From Vibrio algivorus (GTDB lineage Bacteria; Pseudomonadota; Gammaproteobacteria; Enterobacterales; Vibrionaceae), in NCBI RefSeq assembly GCF_002218005.2, contig NZ_AP018678.1, forward strand, positions 248,001 to 312,000: a DNA stretch of 64,000 nucleotides, written 5' to 3'. The notes beneath the pieces were generated by a model. That model made no database searches, had not been told where the DNA came from, and saw only the letters and a program-made list of their open reading frames with translations. Positions 53,840 through 62,566 of this stretch are shown in pieces (position 1 is the stretch's first letter; every line of letters begins with the position of its first letter). Position numbers and translations under genes: made by a program.

Positions 53840-55195
53840 ATGCATATTCATATTCTCGGTATTTGTGGCACTTTTATGGGTGGAGCTGCAGTTTTAGCAC
53901 GTCAACTTGGACATAAGGTGACAGGTTGTGATGCTAATGTTTACCCACCGATGAGCACATTACTTGAATCTCAAGGTATTGATATTATTGAAGGCTTTGA
54001 TCCTTCTCAGCTTAATCCTGCGCCGGATCTCGTGGTGATAGGTAATGCGATGAGCCGTGGTAATCCTTGTGTAGAATATGTATTAAATAACAATTTGAAA
54101 TACACCTCTGGTCCGCAATGGCTACAAGAGTTTTTATTGCATGACCGCTGGGTTCTTGCGGTTTCTGGTACTCATGGAAAAACCACTACCTCGAGTATGT
54201 TGTCTTGGATTTTAGAAGATTGCGGTTATGCGCCGGGCTTCTTAGTCGGAGGCGTATTGGGTAACTTCGGTGTGTCAGCTCGTTTAGGCGAAAGTATGTT
54301 TTTTGTGGTTGAAGCAGACGAATACGACAGTGCTTTTTTCGATAAGCGTTCTAAGTTTGTCCATTACCATCCACGCACACTGGTGATGAATAATTTAGAG
54401 TTCGATCATGCTGACATCTTCGATGATCTTGAAGCGATAAAGCGTCAATTTCATCATTTAGTTCGTACGGTTCCTGGCAACGGTCGTATTCTGATGCCAA
54501 GTAATGATGATGGCCTGCAGGATGTTATTAAGCGTGGTTGCTGGAGCGAATTAGAATACATTGGCGATGATGGTCACTGGAAAGCCGAAAAAGTAAAAAA
54601 AGATGGAAGTCACTTCCAAGTGTATTTAGATGGCAAACATTACGGTGATGTAATGTGGGATTTAGTCGGTGATCATAATGTGAATAACGCATTGATGGCG
54701 ATTGCTGCAGCGCGTCATGTTGGTGTTACTCCAGATCTGGCTTGCGAAGCACTCGGTAAATTCATCAATACTAAGCGTCGTTTAGAGCTGAAAGGTGAAG
54801 TTAAGGGTATTAAGGTGTATGACGATTTTGCTCACCACCCAACAGCGATTGAGCTTACTTTAGAAGGCTTACGCAATAAAGTTGGTGATAGCAAAATTAT
54901 TGCGGTGTTTGAGCCTCGCTCAAGCACGATGAAAATGGGCGTACATAAACAAACTTTAGCCGCAGCCTTTAAGCATGCCGATGAGGTTTGTTTATATCAA
55001 CCAAGTAATATTCAATGGTCGGTAGAAGAGGTGGCGAAGCAGTGCTCTCAACCAAGTTATGTTGATGACAATATTGATAGCTTTGTGGGACATATTGCAG
55101 CTCAAGCGCAAAGTGGCGATCAGATCTTAGTGATGAGTAACGGCGGCTTTGAAGGGATCCACGCCAAACTATTACAAGCTTTACAACAAAAATAG
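53840..55195 (+). CDS. mpl: UDP-N-acetylmuramate:tripeptide ligase Mpl
   Basis: A 451-residue Mur ligase of the peptidoglycan recycling pathway. It joins recycled L-Ala-D-Glu-meso-DAP to UDP-MurNAc. HIHILGICGTFMGGAAVLARQLGHKVTGCD is the Mpl N-terminus, GTHGKTTTSSM (residues 110-120) the ATP loop and DDFAHHPTAIELTLEGLR a family signature. An open frame 43 codons longer exists but reads as AT-rich non-coding sequence, so ATG at 53840 is chosen. Confidence 0.96.
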   Translation: MHIHILGICGTFMGGAAVLARQLGHKVTGCDANVYPPMSTLLESQGIDIIEGFDPSQLNPAPDLVVIGNAMSRGNPCVEYVLNNNLKYTSGPQWLQEFLLHDRWVLAVSGTHGKTTTSSMLSWILEDCGYAPGFLVGGVLGNFGVSARLGESMFFVVEADEYDSAFFDKRSKFVHYHPRTLVMNNLEFDHADIFDDLEAIKRQFHHLVRTVPGNGRILMPSNDDGLQDVIKRGCWSELEYIGDDGHWKAEKVKKDGSHFQVYLDGKHYGDVMWDLVGDHNVNNALMAIAAARHVGVTPDLACEALGKFINTKRRLELKGEVKGIKVYDDFAHHPTAIELTLEGLRNKVGDSKIIAVFEPRSSTMKMGVHKQTLAAAFKHADEVCLYQPSNIQWSVEEVAKQCSQPSYVDDNIDSFVGHIAAQAQSGDQILVMSNGGFEGIHAKLLQALQQK

Positions 55196-55248
55196 TAAAA
55201 AGATCATAGTAAGCAAAAAGATCATGGGTAGTAAAAAGATCATTATGA
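55195..55248. repeat. 18-bp tandem repeat (3 copies) after mpl
   Basis: Three units each begin GTAAAAAGATCAT or GCAAAAAGATCAT, starting at 55195, 55213 and 55231. The first unit overlaps the mpl stop codon and the third forms the left arm of the terminator hairpin. Confidence 0.85.
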
Positions 55249-55257
55249 TCTTTTTAC
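55231..55257 (+). terminator. Intrinsic terminator of mpl
   Basis: Two 13-base arms (GTAAAAAGATCAT at 55231-55243 and its exact complement at 55245-55257) form a hairpin whose right arm contains five T. It is built from the last unit of the 18-bp tandem repeat. Confidence 0.7.
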
Positions 55258-55290
55258 TTACCTAACTCATTCTCTATTGAGGAAGCGAAT

Positions 55291-55920
55291 ATGTCTCAAT
55301 TGACGGAAAAGAAAATCACTCTGGCTTTCACTGGAGCCTCCGGCGCACCCTATGGATTACGTCTATTAGAGTGTTTGTTGGCGGCTGATTACACAGTCTA
55401 TTTACTGATCTCATCAGCCGCTCGTGTCGTGATGGCAACCGAGCATGATTTAAAGTTACCAAGTGGTCCAGAGGCTGCACAAAAAGTTTTGGCTGAACAC
55501 CTTAAATGCCGCAGTGATAAGTTAATCGTATGTGGTAAAGAGGACTGGTTTTCTCCCGTTGCTTCAGGTTCTGCCGCACCGAAACAAATGGTAGTGTGTC
55601 CATGTTCTGCTGGTAGTGTGGCTTCGATTGCTCATGGCATGTCGGATAACTTAATTGAACGTGCGGCTGATGTGGTAATGAAAGAACGTGGTCAATTATT
55701 GTTAGTGGTACGTGAGACGCCATTTTCTACTTTGCATTTAGAAAATATGCACAAGTTATCGCAAATGGGCGTTACTATAATGCCGGCAGCACCAGGTTTT
55801 TATCATCAACCGAAAACCATTGAAGATTTAGTCGATTTTATGGTAGCGAGAATTCTCGATCATTTAGGCATTGAACAAGGTTTAGTGCCTCGTTGGGGAT
55901 ACGATCAGCGCTCTAGCTAA
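55291..55920 (+). CDS. ubiX: Flavin prenyltransferase UbiX
   Basis: A 209-residue enzyme that makes prenylated FMN, the cofactor of UbiD decarboxylase in ubiquinone synthesis. LAFTGASGAPYGLRLLECLL is the FMN-binding start; MVVCPCSAGSVASIAHGMSDNLIERAADVVMKERGQLLLVVRETPFSTLHLENMHKL is the central family signature. AGGAAGCG precedes ATG. Monocistronic between mpl and the thi operon. Confidence 0.95.
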   Translation: MSQLTEKKITLAFTGASGAPYGLRLLECLLAADYTVYLLISSAARVVMATEHDLKLPSGPEAAQKVLAEHLKCRSDKLIVCGKEDWFSPVASGSAAPKQMVVCPCSAGSVASIAHGMSDNLIERAADVVMKERGQLLLVVRETPFSTLHLENMHKLSQMGVTIMPAAPGFYHQPKTIEDLVDFMVARILDHLGIEQGLVPRWGYDQRSS

Positions 55921-55956
55921 CAGTATTGTTATTAATAGTGAATAACGACTCGCCAC

Positions 55957-55985
55957 TTGTTAAGCAAGACTTTACAATTTAGATA
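55957..55985 (+). promoter_or_regulatory. Weak candidate promoter of the thi operon
   Basis: TTGTTA (55957-55962), 17-bp spacer and TAGATA (55980-55985) end where the 33-bp palindrome begins. If real, the transcript would start inside the palindrome, ahead of the TPP riboswitch. Confidence 0.35.
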
Positions 55986-56018
55986 TATACCCAAGTAACT
56001 TGAAGTTACTTGGGTATA
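55986..56018. repeat. 33-bp perfect palindrome (TATACCCAAGT family)
   Basis: The arms TATACCCAAGTAACTT and AAGTTACTTGGGTATA flank a single G. It equals the two ends of the 162-bp element at 43194 joined without the interior. It ends 2 bp before the TPP riboswitch. Confidence 0.9.
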
Positions 56019-56020
56019 CA

Positions 56021-56103
56021 ACTCATCGGGGTGCTGAATCATGTGATTTGGCTGAGATAACACCCGTGACCTGAACCAGATAATGCTGGCGTAGGAATTG
56101 AGT
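56021..56103 (+). promoter_or_regulatory. TPP riboswitch (THI element)
   Basis: The thi-box blocks are present in order: GGGGTGC, GGCTGAGATAACACCC, ACCTGAACCAGATAATGCT and GGCGTAGGAA. Stem P1 is ACTCA (56021-56025) with TGAGT (56099-56103). It lies directly ahead of thiB. Thiamine pyrophosphate binding is expected to shut the transporter operon off. Confidence 0.95.
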
Positions 56104-56153
56104 GAGTTTCTCCTCCTTTTCCCTGTGCCGCTCACTAAATAAGGATTAATCTA

Positions 56154-57176
56154 GTGAACTTCACACCTAAAGCTTCTAGTTTGCTTGCTCTCTCTTGTGC
56201 TGCAATCTTTTCTACTTCAGCGCTTGCTAGTTCAGAACTAGCTGAACAAAAGCCGACCTTAACCGTTTATACTTACGACTCTTTTACTTCTGACTGGGGC
56301 CCCGGCCCGAAAATAAAACAAGCTTTTGAGGGGCAATGTGGCTGCAACCTAAATTTTGTTGCCTTGGATGATGGTGGTTCAGTACTCAGTCGTATTCGTT
56401 TAGAGGGCAACAACACCAAGGCGGATGTTGTACTGGGGCTAAATAACAATATTATGGCTCAAGCTCAGCAAACGGGGCTACTTGCCAAACATGATGTTGA
56501 TACCTCTCAAGTCACTATTCCTGGTGGTTGGAATAACCCTTATTTTGTGCCTTTTGATTACGGCTATTTTGCTTTTGTGTACAACAAAACCAAAATGAAG
56601 AATCCGCCGAAAAGCTTAAAAGAATTAGTCGATCGTGATGACTTCAATATCATTTATCAAGATCCGCGAACGTCGATTACCGGGCAAGGTTTATTGCTGT
56701 GGGTGAAAGCGGTTTATGGTGATAATGCGGCGCAAGCATGGCAAAAAATTGCCGATAAAACCGTTACGGTCAGCAAAGGTTGGTCAGACTCTTACCCTAT
56801 GTTCTTAAAAGGGGAGAGTGATATGGTGCTGTCTTATAGTACTTCTCCGGCTTATCACATCATTGCTGAAAATGATCAACAATATGCTGCAGCTAATTTT
56901 ACTGAAGGCCAATATGCACAGATTGAACTGGCGGCTAAAGTGGCAAGTACTAAGCACCCTAAATTGGCCGATGAGTTTATGCATTTTATCTTAACGGATG
57001 CTTTTCAATCTGTGATGGCAACGGGAAATTGGATGTACCCTGTGACCGATATTGAATTGCCTAAAGGCTATGACCAATTAACGCTGCCAAGCAAGATGCT
57101 GTCATTAGAGCCTGAAGTGGTTGCTAAACAGCTGAAAGGTTGGACTCGTGAATGGCAGATGGCTTTGTCGCAATAA
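56154..57176 (+). CDS. thiB: Thiamine ABC transporter periplasmic binding protein
   Basis: A 340-residue periplasmic binding protein with signal peptide (LLALSCAAIFSTSALA). LTVYTYDSFTSDWGPGPKIKQAFEGQCGCNLNFVALDDGGSVLSRIRLEG matches ThiB, including the paired cysteines. It delivers thiamine or TPP to ThiP. The GTG start follows AAGGA at 56141-56145. Controlled by the riboswitch just upstream. Confidence 0.96.
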   Translation: MNFTPKASSLLALSCAAIFSTSALASSELAEQKPTLTVYTYDSFTSDWGPGPKIKQAFEGQCGCNLNFVALDDGGSVLSRIRLEGNNTKADVVLGLNNNIMAQAQQTGLLAKHDVDTSQVTIPGGWNNPYFVPFDYGYFAFVYNKTKMKNPPKSLKELVDRDDFNIIYQDPRTSITGQGLLLWVKAVYGDNAAQAWQKIADKTVTVSKGWSDSYPMFLKGESDMVLSYSTSPAYHIIAENDQQYAAANFTEGQYAQIELAAKVASTKHPKLADEFMHFILTDAFQSVMATGNWMYPVTDIELPKGYDQLTLPSKMLSLEPEVVAKQLKGWTREWQMALSQ

Positions 57177-57223
57177 CCACATGACAACTCTTTTCGCTTT
57201 TAAGATTCTAGTAGGTTGCTAGC

Positions 57224-58813
57224 GTGGTTAATGTTCCTGTTCCTAAACTTGGCGTAGCGGTTGCACTGGCAATTTTTTTGTTTGTCAGTGCCACTATAGG
57301 AGCGTTAGTTCAGTATGCGCCAAGCCTAAATATCAGTTGGGTTTTATCCGATCCTTATTATCGTCATATCACCTTCTTTAGCTTCTATCAGGCATTCTTT
57401 TCGACTTTGTTGAGTGTTGGTTTAGCGATTCCGGTTGCTCATGCGTTATCTCGACGAGAATTTAGAGGCAAGTCGCTGTTATTGAAACTGTTTGCTTCGA
57501 CATTGGTATTGCCGGTGTTGGTTGGGGTATTCGGTATTTTAGCTATTTTAGGTAATAGCGGTTTAGTCGCTAGTGCGTTTAAAGCTTTTGATGCCCGTTT
57601 ACCATTTTCAATTTACGGCTTAAATGGCATTTTAGTGGCTCATGTATTTTTTAACTTACCTTATGCCTGTCGTTTGTTATTACATGCTTTAGAGTCTATC
57701 CCTAATGAGCAACATAAATTGTGTTCTCACTTGGGAATGAATGCATGGCAAAAGTTTCATCAAGTCGAATGGCCACGTATCAGGCAGCAACTTCCACATG
57801 TAGCTGGCTTGGTGTTTATGTTGTGCTTCACTAGTTTTTCGACGGTTATGGCATTAGGTGGTGGGCCTAAATCAACCACGATTGAGCTTGCTATCTACCA
57901 AGCGATTAAGTTTGATTTTGACCTACAAGCTGGCGCGATTCTCGCGTTATGGCAAATGCTGCTATGTGGTGGGCTAAGTTTACTATTATTGCGTTTAGCT
58001 AAAACGTTGCCAGCTTCGGTTCAGACTAACCAACCGGTTTTGCCTCTATGGTCAGACTCACGTTTAGCAAAAGTTTGGGATAGCGTTTGGATTATGGCGG
58101 CAATCTTGCTTGTTCTACCACCTTTATTGATGGTGTTTTGGCAAGGTTTGAACCCTCAATCATTGGTTGTGCTGCAAGATGCCAAATTTTGGCAAGCGTT
58201 GATGGCCTCAATTAAAGTCGCAACATTAGCCAGTTCACTCGCCCTGATAATGGGGATTGCGATTTTATTTACCAGTCGTGCTTGGCACTTGAAAGGTCAA
58301 AGTCATTGGGCTGGACGTATAGAGTTAATGGGCACGATTATTTTGGTGACACCGGGGATTGTGATTAGTACCGGACTGTTTTTATTGCTGCGTAATCAAG
58401 TCGATGTATTCAGCCTTGCTTTTGTTATGGTAATTTTAGTTAATGGTTTAATGGCGTTGCCTTACATCATCAAAACTTTGTCGCAGCCGATGTTACAAAC
58501 CGCGCAGCAATATCAATTTTTATGTCAAAGTTTAGGTATGACGGGTTGGAGTCGTTTTAAAATGGTTGAGTGGAAAGCGCTGAATAAACCCATTGCTCAC
58601 GCCTTTGCGATTAGCTTTATGTTTTCGATGGGGGACTTAAGTGCAGTGGCACTATTTGGTAATCAATCTTTTACTACTTTGCCTTTGTATTTATTTCAAC
58701 TATTGGGGAGCTATCAAATGCCAGCAGCGGCGATGGTCTCATTGTGTTTATTGGTGTTTAGCGTTATCTGTTTTAGCTTGATTGATGTTACGTTTAAGCG
58801 AAGTAGTCGTTAG
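57224..58813 (+). CDS. thiP: Thiamine ABC transporter permease
   Basis: A 529-residue inner-membrane protein with about 12 membrane segments in two BPD_transp_1 halves, as in fused ThiP proteins. EAA loops are visible in HLGMNAWQKFHQVEWPRIR and in SLGMTGWSRFKMVEWKAL. The GTG start lies 47 bp after thiB without a strong ribosome-binding site; no other start looks better. Confidence 0.95.
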   Translation: MVNVPVPKLGVAVALAIFLFVSATIGALVQYAPSLNISWVLSDPYYRHITFFSFYQAFFSTLLSVGLAIPVAHALSRREFRGKSLLLKLFASTLVLPVLVGVFGILAILGNSGLVASAFKAFDARLPFSIYGLNGILVAHVFFNLPYACRLLLHALESIPNEQHKLCSHLGMNAWQKFHQVEWPRIRQQLPHVAGLVFMLCFTSFSTVMALGGGPKSTTIELAIYQAIKFDFDLQAGAILALWQMLLCGGLSLLLLRLAKTLPASVQTNQPVLPLWSDSRLAKVWDSVWIMAAILLVLPPLLMVFWQGLNPQSLVVLQDAKFWQALMASIKVATLASSLALIMGIAILFTSRAWHLKGQSHWAGRIELMGTIILVTPGIVISTGLFLLLRNQVDVFSLAFVMVILVNGLMALPYIIKTLSQPMLQTAQQYQFLCQSLGMTGWSRFKMVEWKALNKPIAHAFAISFMFSMGDLSAVALFGNQSFTTLPLYLFQLLGSYQMPAAAMVSLCLLVFSVICFSLIDVTFKRSSR

Positions 58814-58884
58814 GGCGAGTTTACCTTTTATGGTTAAATTTTGTTCGAGATGAACACGCCCATAGTTAATGAAGAAGAGTCACC

Positions 58885-59604
58885 ATGTCTGATAGCGCCA
58901 TTGAGATCCAACAAGTCATTTATGACTATCAAAAAGAAACCTTTCACTTTGATTTGCAGGTAGAGCGTGGCTCCATTATGGCTTTGATGGGGCCTAGTGG
59001 ATCTGGGAAATCAACCTTATTGAGTTTAATCGCCGGCTTTATTGAACCTAAGCAAGGGAAGATTAAAGTTGATGGCTTATCTGTGATTGGCTTACAGCCT
59101 CACCAAAGACCATTGGCGATGTTATTTCAAGAGCATAATTTATTCAGTCACTTAACGGTAAGGCAAAATATTGGACTTGGTTTGCATCCCGGCCTGAAAT
59201 TAACTATCCAACAAAAACAGCAAGTAGAATCCGCTGCGCACCAAGTTGGTATTGTTGAACTCTTGGAACGCTTACCAGAGCAGTTATCGGGCGGGCAGCG
59301 GCAACGAGTCGCATTGGCAAGATGCTTTGTACAGACTCATTCTATTTGGTTGTTGGACGAGCCTTTTTCAGCGTTAGACCCTATTTTACGTCAAGAGATG
59401 TTGTCGCTGGTGGCAAGTTTAGCCAAAGAACGCAATATCACCGTATTGATGGTGACTCATCATTTGTCAGATGCCAAATCGATAGGGAGTCATTTTGCTT
59501 TTATGGAGCAAGGGCAAGTGACGGAGTGCGATCAAATATCACAGTTAACTCAAGAAAGTTCTAACGCTCACCTAAGAGCATTCCTTCAAGCGAGCGGAAA
59601 TTAA
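58885..59604 (+). CDS. thiQ: Thiamine ABC transporter ATP-binding protein
   Basis: A 239-residue ATPase. Walker A GPSGSGKSTLLS (about residues 36-47), Q-loop MLFQEHNLFSHLTVRQNIGLGL, signature LSGGQRQRVALARC and Walker B WLLDEPFSALDP are present. It energises ThiBP. The gene is 71 bp after thiP; the gap may hold a secondary ribosome-loading element but no promoter is obvious. Confidence 0.95.
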   Translation: MSDSAIEIQQVIYDYQKETFHFDLQVERGSIMALMGPSGSGKSTLLSLIAGFIEPKQGKIKVDGLSVIGLQPHQRPLAMLFQEHNLFSHLTVRQNIGLGLHPGLKLTIQQKQQVESAAHQVGIVELLERLPEQLSGGQRQRVALARCFVQTHSIWLLDEPFSALDPILRQEMLSLVASLAKERNITVLMVTHHLSDAKSIGSHFAFMEQGQVTECDQISQLTQESSNAHLRAFLQASGN

Positions 59605-59608
59605 CACC

Positions 59609-59635
59609 GCCCTTGATATCATCAATATCAAGGGC
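59609..59635. other. 11-bp hairpin between thiQ and the membrane protein gene
   Basis: GCCCTTGATAT pairs with ATATCAAGGGC around a 5-nt loop between convergent genes. Neither side has a T-run, so an intrinsic terminator is doubtful. Confidence 0.5.
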
Positions 59636-59658
59636 AGCATGTTGACATGAAAAGGAGG

Positions 59659-60354
59659 TTAAGATTTTTTAGCCAGGCGATCGGTAAAAAACTGATTTCG
59701 CTTACCGATAAACTCAGAGTAACTTTCATCATTAAGGCGATATTTACGCCAAGTTAAGAAGCTTTGTAGGTAGCCTAATGATGAATAAAAAATGATGGTA
59801 TAGCCTAGGACTTCTAGCCCTTCTTCTGTTACACGCCTGATCGTTCGATCGTATTCAGGCCCGAGAATACCTTGCCAAAAATGCCCCATACCAAATAAGC
59901 GCGAAAATACCAGCAGTAATGACATACCTAAACATAATGAGAAAAAATGACGACTTTGAGTGAAGTGAGAAAAGGTGTGTATGGTTTGCTTGATATTTCT
60001 TGAAGCGAATATCATACAGGCAGCCGCAAGAAATAGTGCAGGTACTATCCAGAAACCGTGAAATACCAAGTCAAATAAACCATCTAATTCTCGGATGAAC
60101 ATACAACCGAAAAAACCCGCAGCTAAAGTACAAAAATGTCGTGTAGAAGGTTCTTTATAAGCGATGTAAGCAAAAGATAGTGAGCTAAGTAGGAGAATAA
60201 GTTCCTGAAAGTATTCAGTGAGCGAGGTTTCAGTTATTCCGTGTTTGAGGTAGATCAGGTCATAACTAAGAGTGGCAATTGGCAAAGTAACAAGTAAAGC
60301 AAGTAATAAAAATTGGCCAAACCCTTTGAAAATAAAACGTATATCAGTAGACAT
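59659..60354 (-). CDS. Unrecognised six-segment membrane protein
   Basis: I do not recognise this 231-residue protein. Six hydrophobic segments are visible, at about residues 11-33, 46-64, 72-95, 97-113, 135-155 and 183-202. Charged residues sit in or next to several of them: FQELILL in the second, FIRELDGLFD after the third, and TEEGLEVLGYTI before the sixth. That pattern is more like an enzyme or transporter than a structural anchor. There is no signal peptide; the C-terminus is basic. CGGAG precedes ATG at 60354; a GTG two codons earlier overlaps that site. Monocistronic between thiQ and phoH. Confidence 0.7.
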   Translation of the reverse strand: MSTDIRFIFKGFGQFLLLALLVTLPIATLSYDLIYLKHGITETSLTEYFQELILLLSSLSFAYIAYKEPSTRHFCTLAAGFFGCMFIRELDGLFDLVFHGFWIVPALFLAAACMIFASRNIKQTIHTFSHFTQSRHFFSLCLGMSLLLVFSRLFGMGHFWQGILGPEYDRTIRRVTEEGLEVLGYTIIFYSSLGYLQSFLTWRKYRLNDESYSEFIGKRNQFFTDRLAKKS

Positions 60355-60520
60355 AGTCACTCCGAAAATAAAGCTGCCTTATGTTTTCATCCGTTTTAGT
60401 CTGGCACTCCATGTGATATTGGCAGAGGGAAAGGAATTCTATAGCTGATATTGTTTTAACGCTAATATTTTTTAGTTTTATCAAATAAAGTTTAATGCTA
60501 AATAAGTCTAATTATTTTTT

Positions 60521-60553
60521 ACAATCAAGGCACACAATGTGTGCCTTGATTGT
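60521..60553. repeat. 16-bp perfect inverted repeat downstream of phoH
   Basis: ACAATCAAGGCACACA and its complement are separated by one base, 25 bp beyond the phoH stop codon. Read in the phoH direction it is followed by A rather than T, so it is not a standard intrinsic terminator. Confidence 0.75.
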
Positions 60554-60577
60554 AGTAACTCCATGACTTTTAATTGA

Positions 60578-62011
60578 TTATAAGTTTTCTTCAGCGAACT
60601 CCGCTAAACGGCTACGCACAACGCCATTTAAATGAATGTTGGCACTACCTTCGAAGTTCTTAAAACGTTCAACCATGTAAGTTAAACCTGAGGTTACGGG
60701 GGTTAAATAAGTGGAATCAATTTGCGCTAGGTTACCCGAGCAGACAATCTTGGTACCTTCACCACAGCGAGTAATGATGGTTTTTATTTGTGAAGCGGTC
60801 AGATTTTGGCATTCATCCAGCAACACGAAAGCATTTTGAATGGAGCGGCCACGCATAAAGTTGATAGATTTAAATTGAATATTGGCTTTATCACAAATGT
60901 ACTTTAATGAGCCTTCAGTACAGTGATCGTTTTTATGTAGTGCTTCTAGCGTGTCAGTAATCGCTGCTAACCAAGGCATCATTTTTTCTTCTTCCGTGCC
61001 GGGTAAGAAACCAATGGCTTCACCGATATCAGGTGTATTACGAGTGACGATAATCTTATCGAACATTTTCTTTTCGATAGTCATTTCTAACGCTGCCGCC
61101 ATGGCAAGCATGGTTTTACCACTACCTGCTGCCCCAGTTAAAATCACCAAATCAATTTCAGGATCCAGTAAGGCATCCATCGCCATTCCTTGATAGACAT
61201 TTTTCGGATAAATATCCCAAGCATGTCGGTGCATCAGTCGTTCTCGGCTAAGGTCTTTAATTTTGGCACTCGTTGGATGCAGTTCTTCAACACGACCAGC
61301 AAAATCGGTATCTTCATCGATAATATATTGATTAATAAAGGTTGGCTCTAAGCCTTCTCGATCAACCGTATGAAAAGTTTTACTGCCGCAATTGTGGCTC
61401 TCTACTTGTTTAAAGTTATCCCAAAAACTGCCTTGGTATTCATTAAATCCTTTGGTTAGAAATTGTACGTCATCAATTAATTGGTCAGTTCGGTAGTCTT
61501 CAACATATTGAACCCCTGCGCCTTTGGCTCGTAAACGCATATTGATATCTTTAGTGATCAATACCACTTCACGCGGTGCACGACGATTTTGTAGAGCAAT
61601 CACACCATTTAAAATTCGATTGTCGCCAGCTTTATCGGCAAAGGCTTTATCACTATCTTGTATGTCGAAATCCGCCAGAATAGAAATAGTGCCCGTGGCT
61701 TGATTGTCCTTCGCAAAAGGAATGCCTTGGGATATTTCATCGGGTGTTGCATCGTGGAAGATTGCTTCTAGGGCTCGAATGGCGACTCGGGCATCTCGGG
61801 CAACATCACGTTTGCTGTCTTTGATGCGATCAAGTTCTTCTAATACCGTCATTGGAATGACAACATCGTGTTCTTGGAATGAATATATGGCGTGAGGTTC
61901 GTGGAGTAGTATATTAGTGTCAAGGACAAAGATTTTGCGCGATGATTTATCGTGTGATAACGGGTGCTTGGATAATGTTGTGCTAGTTAGCGTTCTGTCG
62001 GTCGAGCCCAT
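60578..62011 (-). CDS. PIN domain-PhoH family ATPase (PhoH2 type)
   Basis: A 477-residue two-domain protein. The N-terminal PIN ribonuclease domain has KIFVLDTNILLHEPHAIY and further acidic residues near DRIKDSKRDVARDAR and DNRILNG. The C-terminal PhoH P-loop domain has ILTGAAGSGKTMLAMAAALE, RNTPDIGEAIGFLPGTEEEKM and VLLDECQN. PhoH2-type proteins unwind and cleave RNA in vitro; the biological target is unknown. The start at 62011 follows AAGGAGACGCT and excludes 12 upstream codons. Confidence 0.9.
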   Translation of the reverse strand: MGSTDRTLTSTTLSKHPLSHDKSSRKIFVLDTNILLHEPHAIYSFQEHDVVIPMTVLEELDRIKDSKRDVARDARVAIRALEAIFHDATPDEISQGIPFAKDNQATGTISILADFDIQDSDKAFADKAGDNRILNGVIALQNRRAPREVVLITKDINMRLRAKGAGVQYVEDYRTDQLIDDVQFLTKGFNEYQGSFWDNFKQVESHNCGSKTFHTVDREGLEPTFINQYIIDEDTDFAGRVEELHPTSAKIKDLSRERLMHRHAWDIYPKNVYQGMAMDALLDPEIDLVILTGAAGSGKTMLAMAAALEMTIEKKMFDKIIVTRNTPDIGEAIGFLPGTEEEKMMPWLAAITDTLEALHKNDHCTEGSLKYICDKANIQFKSINFMRGRSIQNAFVLLDECQNLTASQIKTIITRCGEGTKIVCSGNLAQIDSTYLTPVTSGLTYMVERFKNFEGSANIHLNGVVRSRLAEFAEENL

Positions 62012-62566
62012 AGCGTCTCCTTGTTCCGCGGTGCGGAAAGCTAGCAATGTTTGATTGCTAGAGGTCGCTACAATAATAGGGAACGTCCTGTTCCCATTTT
62101 CGCTATCGAGAGTGTCGGTAGCGTGCAGCTACATAACGATCAAACCCTTTTGATTGATAAGCAATGATAGCTTTTTAATACAAAACTATCTGAGTGCTTA
62201 TACCCGTCGTACTTGAAGCTGCAGCTTTGTTGACAGCGTTCATTCGCCCCAATCACATAGGCGAGCTATGCTCATGGGGTCTCATTCACTTGTCGCCTCA
62301 CTGCAGCTCCAATTACTTTGAGTATATAGTGAGTATATGAAAGATTTTTACTTTCAGCTCTAATTTACCTCTCAAATATTGACACTTTTATGTCAAGGCG
62401 AAAATTAACTTTAAATCATGGTGATATATCGTTAGCTATCCAGTAAAATAATCAGCTTTTTGCGGAATGGACATTGGATGATTTCGTTCATTATTTTTTA
62501 AGAAATTGGAACCGCAAGCTTCTAAACTAGATTTTATAAAGTCAGATTCATAAGGTAGTCGATTAC
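62012..62566. other. Intergenic region phoH-rapA (divergent)
   Basis: A 555 bp spacer containing one full-length ERIC element (62199-62326). The rest is AT-rich and should hold both promoters, but I see no unambiguous -35/-10 pair and no supported small gene. Confidence 0.5.
62199..62326. repeat. ERIC intergenic repeat, full length (128 bp)
   Basis: It begins TATACCCGTCGTACTTGAAG and ends CAATTACTTTGAGTATA, with the internal CCCCAATCACATAGG...CTATGCTCATGGGG hairpin typical of vibrio ERIC copies. A decayed copy lies at 42211-42335. Confidence 0.9.
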
